From CAZHFA01 sp964534945 (GTDB lineage Bacteria; Bdellovibrionota_C; UBA2361; CAKMMH01), in contig CAZHSB010000049.1 in NCBI GenBank assembly GCA_964534945.1, positions 1 to 12,297 on the forward strand: a DNA stretch of 12,297 bases, in the 5' to 3' direction. Numbering within the stretch: position 1 is the stretch's first letter; each line of letters starts with the position of its first letter. A program made the position numbers and the translations under genes. The notes below the pieces were generated by a model. It was not told the origin of the DNA. It made no database searches and saw nothing but the letters and a program-made list of their open reading frames with translations. Below, one piece after another: positions 6,856-12,297 of this stretch.

Positions 6856-7725
6856 ATGAATTTTTTAATTATTGGAATTATCATCATTGTTTTTTCACTT
6901 TTTGTGGTTACTGCATTTTTATTAAGGCCAAAAGAGAAGAATTTTCTGATAAATAATAGAAAAAGTAATGAAAGCTTAAATAGAAATCAAAAAAAGAAAA
7001 AAGTAGTTGATAAACAACTTGAAAAATCTTTTTCAAAGGCCTTAATGATTTCTCAAGACGATAGAGAATGGTTTTTTATATTAAGAAGAAGAAGTTTTTT
7101 TATATGTTCATTGATTGGAATTATAGGTTGTTGCTTATTATGGGAAACAGGAGTTCCGATTAATTCTAATATTCGTCCATTATTTGTTTTATTTTTATTC
7201 TTATATTTTGGATATAAGTTTCCAGTATTTGTTTTAGATAAAAAAGTTAAAGCAATAGATGATGATATTCTATATTTTTTACCAATAGCTATTGAACAAC
7301 TTATTGTTGGGATTACTAGTGGATTGGATATAGGGCCGAGCATAGATTATGTAGTAAACATGGCAGAAGCTAGAGGAACCACAAATTCAGTAATAAAGCT
7401 TTTTAAAAATGTGCAAAATCTTGTAAAAAGTGGTTCTTCCCTTGACACGGCTTTGCATGATGTAGCAATTTCATCGATGAATCCTGCAATTAAACATGCC
7501 TTCTTACATTTGGGGCAAGTTTATAAGCATGGTGGAGAAGTTGCAAAACAGCTTATAGATTTAGCGGACACTATAACTAGGCAAAGAGAAGTAAAAATAA
7601 CAGCAATTATTAATAAGTTAGAGTTAAAATCGATGGGGCCTGTTTTTTTTGTATTTTTGGCTAATATGGGGGTTCTAATGTGTTGTATCTTTATGCAACT
7701 GATGTCTGGGTTATCAAGTATGTAA
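6856..7725 (+). CDS. tadC: TadC inner-membrane platform protein
   Basis: Second platform protein, expected to form a heteromer with TadB. N-terminal helix at about 2-23; a K/N-rich cytoplasmic stretch; a hydrophobic pair at about 80-118; a T2SF domain (about 135-255) opening with DDDILYFLPIAIEQLIVGI and holding GSSLDTALHDVA and the HGGEVAKQLIDLADTI helix; C-terminal helix at about 262-285. The ATG comes one base after the tadB stop and lacks a strong ribosome binding site, so translation is probably coupled to tadB. The 289-residue length is typical. It is the last recognisable Tad gene here; tadD/E/F/G do not follow, and a secretion gene of another class comes next. Confidence 0.9.
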   Translation: MNFLIIGIIIIVFSLFVVTAFLLRPKEKNFLINNRKSNESLNRNQKKKKVVDKQLEKSFSKALMISQDDREWFFILRRRSFFICSLIGIIGCCLLWETGVPINSNIRPLFVLFLFLYFGYKFPVFVLDKKVKAIDDDILYFLPIAIEQLIVGITSGLDIGPSIDYVVNMAEARGTTNSVIKLFKNVQNLVKSGSSLDTALHDVAISSMNPAIKHAFLHLGQVYKHGGEVAKQLIDLADTITRQREVKITAIINKLELKSMGPVFFVFLANMGVLMCCIFMQLMSGLSSM

Positions 7726-7819
7726 GGAATATCTATAACACGCATTTGAAGAATTTGATTTCTAAATTAAGCTGAAATAAACGCTAAATAAAAAATAAAA
7801 AACATTCGATAATAAGAGT

Positions 7820-9910
7820 ATGAAGAAAAGTTTAGCAATTCAAGGACAGGATTTTGCTTTGGCATTTTTTGTGCTTTCTATTACGGCAATGTTAGTTATG
7901 CCACTTCCTACAGGTCTACTTGATTTTTTATTAGTTATAAATATTTCTTTTTCATTGTTACTTTTACTTGCTGGACTTTATATGCCAAATGCTTTGGCAT
8001 TATTATCTTTTCCATCATTATTGCTTCTTACAACACTTTTTAGATTAGGATTAAATGTCGCTTCTACAAGATTGATTTTAAGCCAAGGAAATGCAGGCCA
8101 TGTTATTGAAGCTTTCGGAACATTTTTAGTAAGAGGTGAAATTGCAATCGGAATAATTATCTTTTTAATTATAACGATTGTTAATTTTATTGTTATTGCT
8201 AGAGGTTCAAGTAGGGTTTCAGAGGTTGCAGCAAGGTTTGCACTTGATTCTCTACCAGGAAAACAAATGGCAATCGATTCTGACTTAAGATCTGGATTAA
8301 TCGATGCACTTGAAGCAAGAAAAAGACGAGATGATTTAAGAAAAGAGTCTCAACTTTATGGTGCGATGGATGGCGCAATGCGTTTCATTCAAGGAGACGC
8401 TATAGCAGGATTCTTTATCATTATAACAAATATCGTAGGTGGAATGTATCTTGGTATAAAATCAGGAATGTCAATTAGTGAAGCTGTAGAAACTTATAGT
8501 ATTTTGACTGTTGGTGATGGCTTGGTGAGCCAAATTCCATCACTTTTAATTTCCATTTGTGCAGGTATTGTTGTAACTCGTGTAAGTTCAGGAGAAAATA
8601 CAACACTTGGAAGAGAGCTTTCTTTACAGCTTTTTAAAAGTCCAAGTATTATTGCATTGACAGGCACAGTGTTAATCTTCTTTTCGATCTTACCGGGACT
8701 TCCTGTAATTCCTTTCTTAACTGTCGGGCTTTTTTGCATGGTATTAAGCTTTTATATAAAGCGAAAGAAAGAAAAGAAAAATTCTAATGTTGAGTTTTTG
8801 CCAGTTTCTATTTTAAAGGCAAATAAAGAATTGCTAGATGATGATACAAGTAAAAATGCTGATTATTTATTTCAAATTTATATTGAGCAGGATTTTGGAG
8901 ATTATATAAACGAAAATGCGTTAAGAATTTTAAAGAAAAGTGATTTATATAAAGAAGATTTTTTAAAGATGACGGGATTTAATTTTCCAAAATTTAAATT
9001 CATTGTGAAAAAAGAAATAGAGAAAGATTCTTTTGGAATTTACAAAGAAAATGCGACTATTTTAGAATCTTCTTTTTCAAATGAACAATTATTTGTAAAT
9101 ATAGAAAAATCAATGCTTCCTGCACTAGGTCTCGTTTCAATAGAAGAAAATATTCATCCAATATTTGGAAATAAATTACAGTGCATTAAGAGAAACCAGT
9201 ATACAGAATTGTTATGTAAAGAAACAGATGTTCAAGCGTATGATAAAATTGATTGGATATTGTTAAACTTAACCTCTTTTTGTATCAATAATCCAAATGA
9301 ATTTATTGGGATTTCTGACGTCACTGATCTTTTAAAAAATATTGAAAAAGATTATTCAGAATTAATAAGGGATTTGTTTAAAATTCCACAAGTAAGTACA
9401 GCAAAAATTTTTGAGGTATATCTTGAACTAATTAAGGAAAGGATCTTTTACGTATCACATAAATATATCCTTGAAAGTCTTGTATCGTATTTCAACGGAT
9501 ATAATATAACTGCAGATAGCGATTTTGACGTTTATAACATTGTTTCTTTTATAAGACAAAGTAGAAAAATTCATATCGCATCTAATTTAATTTGTGATAA
9601 TAATAGAATAAAATTATGTAGTCTATCGGAAGAGCTTCAAAGTGTTTTTGAAAATATGGTTCCTCAATTGTATGAGGGAAGTGTTAGTTTGGATATAAAT
9701 GACATTGATAAAATAAGGGATAATATTTTAAGTACAATGAAACCTTTTTCGGAAAGGGGGGTTGCTTTGTTCTCTATCGTGTGTTCAAAGGAGATAGTGC
9801 CTGTTGTCATTGATGTTCTTAGAAAACTAAAAATAAATATCAATGTTATTAGTTTTGAAGAGTTAACCCCCAATTTAAAAATTGAGCATATAGGAGTTTG
9901 GAGAAAATAG
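7820..9910 (+). CDS. sctV: SctV (FlhA/LcrD/InvA family) type III secretion export gate
   Basis: Forms the nonameric inner-membrane gate that receives substrates and couples proton flow to export. The membrane half (about 1-315) is well conserved: FRLGLNVASTRLIL, the FHIPEP-family signature RFALDSLPGKQMAIDSDL (139-156), then ESQLYGAMDGAM (176-187) and TVGDGLVSQIPSLLIS. ESQLYG and DLRSG match injectisome SctV; flagellar FlhA usually has E-A-D-F-Y-G and D-L-N-A-G here. A basic linker (from about 313) leads to a diverged cytoplasmic ring domain (about 345-696). There the region normally ending V-S-I-R-D-L reads IFYVSHKYILESL (542-554), while the end VISFEELTP keeps the family pattern. The full length of 696 is normal. 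The ATG lacks a clear Shine-Dalgarno sequence. It is 94 bases from tadC and one base from the next gene. No other sct gene is present. Confidence 0.93.
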   Translation: MKKSLAIQGQDFALAFFVLSITAMLVMPLPTGLLDFLLVINISFSLLLLLAGLYMPNALALLSFPSLLLLTTLFRLGLNVASTRLILSQGNAGHVIEAFGTFLVRGEIAIGIIIFLIITIVNFIVIARGSSRVSEVAARFALDSLPGKQMAIDSDLRSGLIDALEARKRRDDLRKESQLYGAMDGAMRFIQGDAIAGFFIIITNIVGGMYLGIKSGMSISEAVETYSILTVGDGLVSQIPSLLISICAGIVVTRVSSGENTTLGRELSLQLFKSPSIIALTGTVLIFFSILPGLPVIPFLTVGLFCMVLSFYIKRKKEKKNSNVEFLPVSILKANKELLDDDTSKNADYLFQIYIEQDFGDYINENALRILKKSDLYKEDFLKMTGFNFPKFKFIVKKEIEKDSFGIYKENATILESSFSNEQLFVNIEKSMLPALGLVSIEENIHPIFGNKLQCIKRNQYTELLCKETDVQAYDKIDWILLNLTSFCINNPNEFIGISDVTDLLKNIEKDYSELIRDLFKIPQVSTAKIFEVYLELIKERIFYVSHKYILESLVSYFNGYNITADSDFDVYNIVSFIRQSRKIHIASNLICDNNRIKLCSLSEELQSVFENMVPQLYEGSVSLDINDIDKIRDNILSTMKPFSERGVALFSIVCSKEIVPVVIDVLRKLKININVISFEELTPNLKIEHIGVWRK

Positions 9911-9911
9911 T

Positions 9912-12218
9912 ATGACGACTAAAGATCTTGCACCTCTTGGGAAAATAACTGATTTTTTCAGAATTGATACAAAAATGTTTGCTTCAAACAGTTCGGAAGT
10001 GTTTAAGGTTACACAAGTAGAAAATGGAAAAGTGTTTTTTCTTTGTTTGTTAAAAGAAAAATTTAATTTAATATCGGATGCTAAAGAAATTTCAGAATTT
10101 TTACTTCGACTTGAAAAAATAAAATCTTATTCAGAAGCTTTTTCTAATTTAACTAATTTTGCAGTAGATAAGGATGGCAAGGGATATGGTGTTTTGGGTA
10201 TATCATCAATTTCTTCAATGTTTACTGGAAATTTAGATTATAAAGAAGCATATAGAAGATTTGTTTTTATATTAAAATTTCTAGTTAAAATGCATTCAGA
10301 TGGGGTTATTTTTGGTGATATATCAAATGATTCCTTTGGTATGGATAAAGAGGGCAATATTAGACCAATTGCCTGTCTTGGTGAATATCCTAAAAAATTC
10401 AAAATAACAGATGAGGGGAATCATTATCGTTTGCCGAATGAAGATGAAGAAACTTCTTTCACAAGTGATGTTTATCGATTTGCGATATTAAGTTATAAAA
10501 TATTCTCTAAAGATGAAGATGTTATTCCTTTTGATACAAATGGTGAATATATTCCATTATCAAGAAAGGATGAAAAAATTCCAGATTATATAGATACTGC
10601 GCTAAAGAACTCTTTATCGAAAAACCCAGATGATAGATTTTTAAATGCAGGTATTCTTTATAAATTTATAAGAGATGGTCAAAACAATATGTTGGCAGTC
10701 ACCAGTAATGCCATGTCTCCTTCTAATGAAGAATTAAGCAAAGTTAGGTCCTCAAATGATCTTGCGATAAGAAAAGAAAACGATGGGAAGAAAAACAAAA
10801 ACATCATTTTTATTTTTATTATAGTTTTTTTCTTGCTCGCTTTTCTTTTTGTATGCTCTGGAAAAGAAGAAAAAACGCGTAGTGTAAATTTACCTAGCAA
10901 CAATCCAAGTGATGTAAGAAAAAGAATGGTTGAACAGGAAATTAAATTAAATAAAATTTACGATTCCGAAGATCCTGTTATTTATGCGACGATAATAAGA
11001 ATGGCAAGTCAATCAGTGTATCCTGAAGAACGAAAATTAGTAGAAAAATATTTAATAAATCGTTTCTTAAATTTAAAATATGAAAGAGTAGCAAAAGTTT
11101 TATCTCAAATGTTTTCGGAAATTTTCAATAATGAGATTCCGTCTTATTATGAGGATTTGTTGCTTACATTAGAAAATAATTATCCTATAGAAAAAAGAAT
11201 TACATTGTTTAAAAGTTTATTAAAGAAAAATAAAACTTTAATCGTAACTTTATCGTTAGCTTTAAGCTTTGATACAAATGATTTTGAGAATTACAAATCA
11301 ATTTTTAAAGAATTGATTGAAAAAGATTTTCAACTTGAGATTGAAAGAAGAAGTTTTTTTGCCTTAGCAATAGCGGAACCAATTTCTTGGAAATATGATG
11401 CTGAAATGATGAATAAGGAATTTTATAAATTAGATGATGAAGATTTAGTTTGGCTACTTCCTATTTTTGTAAAAAGAGGTGATGAACATTTAGGAGAATT
11501 ATTGAAAGTTATAACGGATAAAAATTTATTAGATAAATCCCAAACAACTTTTTTAAAACTTATAGAAGAATTACAACCTCCAACGGCAATAAAGGCTGTC
11601 TTGTTTAACGCAAGTGCATCAAAAATTTCTTCTGAAGATGTTGGTATAATTTTAAAATGGATGAATCCCGCTAGAGAAAGGATCTTTAATTCAATGCTTT
11701 TAGTCTCCAAAGATGATAAATCTTTAAGAAGAGATATTTTTGATTCAATGCTGTCTATTGCAATAGAGAATAAAACGACCAAAGATTTTATAAAATATAT
11801 AAATGAAAATGAATGGGATAATCGAGGAGATCTTGCTTTACTTATTCCATATTTAAATAATTCTGAAATATTCAATGAAAAAGAGATTATGGAAGTGTTA
11901 AAAAATTCTATAATAAAGTTAGATGAATCACAAAAAAGAAAAATTTTAATTATGCTTTTAGAAAAATCATCATTACCAATTAAAAAGATAATCTTTAAGA
12001 ATTTTTATGAAACGTTGGGAGTTGGTACGTTAGTTAACTTCCTTTCTTTTGATGATAAGGAAATAAAAAAACTAGCAATTCAAGGGCTAAAGGATTCTGA
12101 AGTTGATGATGTGTTTGTCTCAAATCTTATTCTAGAAAAATATGAGGCCGAAGAAGATCCTGAGATTAAGAATATTTATAAAACCACATTTTGGTTTATT
12201 AGAGGACGTGAACTTTAA
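9912..12218 (+). CDS. Membrane-anchored pseudokinase-like protein with large helical C-terminal domain
   Basis: Probably a structural or regulatory partner of SctV; no catalytic function is claimed. Residues ~10-265 look like a Ser/Thr kinase fold: a degenerate nucleotide loop near 24-33, a candidate beta-3 lysine (K48 or K50), catalytic loop FGDISNDSF (134-142), activation-segment end YRLPNEDE, helix F SDVYRFAILSYKIF (185-198) and a final KNPDDRF. The catalytic-loop Asp (136) remains, but the Lys and metal-binding Asn positions are Ser138 and Ser141, and DFG is CLG (155-157), so activity is unlikely. A KKNKN stretch precedes one TM helix (298-315), placing the N terminus in the cytoplasm. 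Residues ~320-768 are a helix-rich, HEAT-like outer part of no family I know. GGAG at 9900-9903 inside the end of sctV gives eight-base spacing to the ATG, one base after the sctV stop: translational coupling. Confidence 0.72.
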   Translation: MTTKDLAPLGKITDFFRIDTKMFASNSSEVFKVTQVENGKVFFLCLLKEKFNLISDAKEISEFLLRLEKIKSYSEAFSNLTNFAVDKDGKGYGVLGISSISSMFTGNLDYKEAYRRFVFILKFLVKMHSDGVIFGDISNDSFGMDKEGNIRPIACLGEYPKKFKITDEGNHYRLPNEDEETSFTSDVYRFAILSYKIFSKDEDVIPFDTNGEYIPLSRKDEKIPDYIDTALKNSLSKNPDDRFLNAGILYKFIRDGQNNMLAVTSNAMSPSNEELSKVRSSNDLAIRKENDGKKNKNIIFIFIIVFFLLAFLFVCSGKEEKTRSVNLPSNNPSDVRKRMVEQEIKLNKIYDSEDPVIYATIIRMASQSVYPEERKLVEKYLINRFLNLKYERVAKVLSQMFSEIFNNEIPSYYEDLLLTLENNYPIEKRITLFKSLLKKNKTLIVTLSLALSFDTNDFENYKSIFKELIEKDFQLEIERRSFFALAIAEPISWKYDAEMMNKEFYKLDDEDLVWLLPIFVKRGDEHLGELLKVITDKNLLDKSQTTFLKLIEELQPPTAIKAVLFNASASKISSEDVGIILKWMNPARERIFNSMLLVSKDDKSLRRDIFDSMLSIAIENKTTKDFIKYINENEWDNRGDLALLIPYLNNSEIFNEKEIMEVLKNSIIKLDESQKRKILIMLLEKSSLPIKKIIFKNFYETLGVGTLVNFLSFDDKEIKKLAIQGLKDSEVDDVFVSNLILEKYEAEEDPEIKNIYKTTFWFIRGREL

Positions 12219-12257
12219 TAAGTTTTTGGGTGGTCACCTCCTATTTCTGAATTTACG

Positions 12258-12294
12258 TTGCAGACTTTCAGCCTGCGGTTTGTGGTATTTTTTT
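12258..12294 (+). terminator. Hairpin with T-tract after the pseudokinase gene
   Basis: GCAGACT (12260-12266) pairs with AGCCTGC (12270-12276) around a three-base TTC loop with a single A-C mismatch; two T-G pairs extend the base of the stem. A T-rich stretch follows, ending in seven T (12288-12294). It lies 40 bases after the stop of the last gene and has the most GC-rich stem in the window. It is a good candidate for an intrinsic terminator of the sctV transcript, although the long T-run starts nine bases after the stem. Confidence 0.5.
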
Positions 12295-12297
12295 GTA

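Noticed and set aside
7820..9910. Flagellar FlhA instead of SctV
   Set aside because: The ESQLYG and DLRSG motifs are of the injectisome type, and no flagellar gene is nearby.
9912..10700. Active Ser/Thr protein kinase
   Set aside because: The DFG Asp and the catalytic-loop Lys and Asn positions are substituted, so an active enzyme is not supported.
11423..11875. Minus-strand open frame of 150 codons
   Set aside because: Antisense shadow of the pseudokinase-like gene; S/I/K-rich with no motif.
1..12297. CRISPR array, tRNA, rRNA, insertion sequence or prophage genes
   Set aside because: No spaced direct repeats, tRNA-like or rRNA sequence, transposase motifs or terminal repeats could be seen on reading through.

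Overview
The window is an AT-rich stretch (roughly 30% G+C by eye, lower on the left) from a diderm bacterium. It carries most of the inner-membrane and cytoplasmic half of a Tad/Flp pilus (type IVc pilus) machine, followed by a non-flagellar type III secretion export-gate gene (sctV) that is nearly fused to a membrane-anchored pseudokinase-like gene. An export gate of the injectisome class implies two membranes and often a host- or prey-associated lifestyle. I cannot assign a phylum from the sequence. A run of exactly 100 N (3404-3503) shows this is a draft scaffold, probably a metagenome or single-cell assembly.

Layout, all confident genes on the + strand. 1-484: no confident gene; a short hydrophobic open frame, and signals suggesting a divergent gene just off the left edge. 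485-1591: a stand-alone multi-spanning GT87-like (DUF2029) glycosyltransferase in very AT-rich DNA. 1592-1939: non-coding, with a terminator-like hairpin. 1940-7725: tadZ/cpaE, flp pilin (interrupted by the N run), rcpC/cpaB, tadA/cpaF, tadB, tadC; from rcpC onward the spacing is tight (8, 25 and 1 nt). 7726-7819: a 94-nt gap without a clear terminator. 7820-12218: sctV and, one base after its stop codon, a 768-aa protein with an N-terminal kinase fold lacking key catalytic residues, one membrane helix and a ~450-residue helical C-terminal part. 12258-12294: a hairpin and T-tract that probably end the transcription unit.

How they work together: TadZ should place the machine at a pole or focus, TadA powers the TadB/TadC platform, RcpC lies in the periplasm, and Flp is the fibre subunit. 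The window has no secretin, no prepilin peptidase and no TadD/TadE/TadF/TadG, so the outer-membrane part must be encoded elsewhere or borrowed. SctV is the nonameric export gate of an injectisome whose other parts are also absent here. The most unusual element is the pseudokinase-TM-helical protein coupled to SctV. Its architecture resembles that of EssB/YukC of type VII secretion and loosely that of SctD (cytoplasmic signalling fold, one TM, periplasmic domain), which suggests an undescribed structural or regulatory partner of the export gate.
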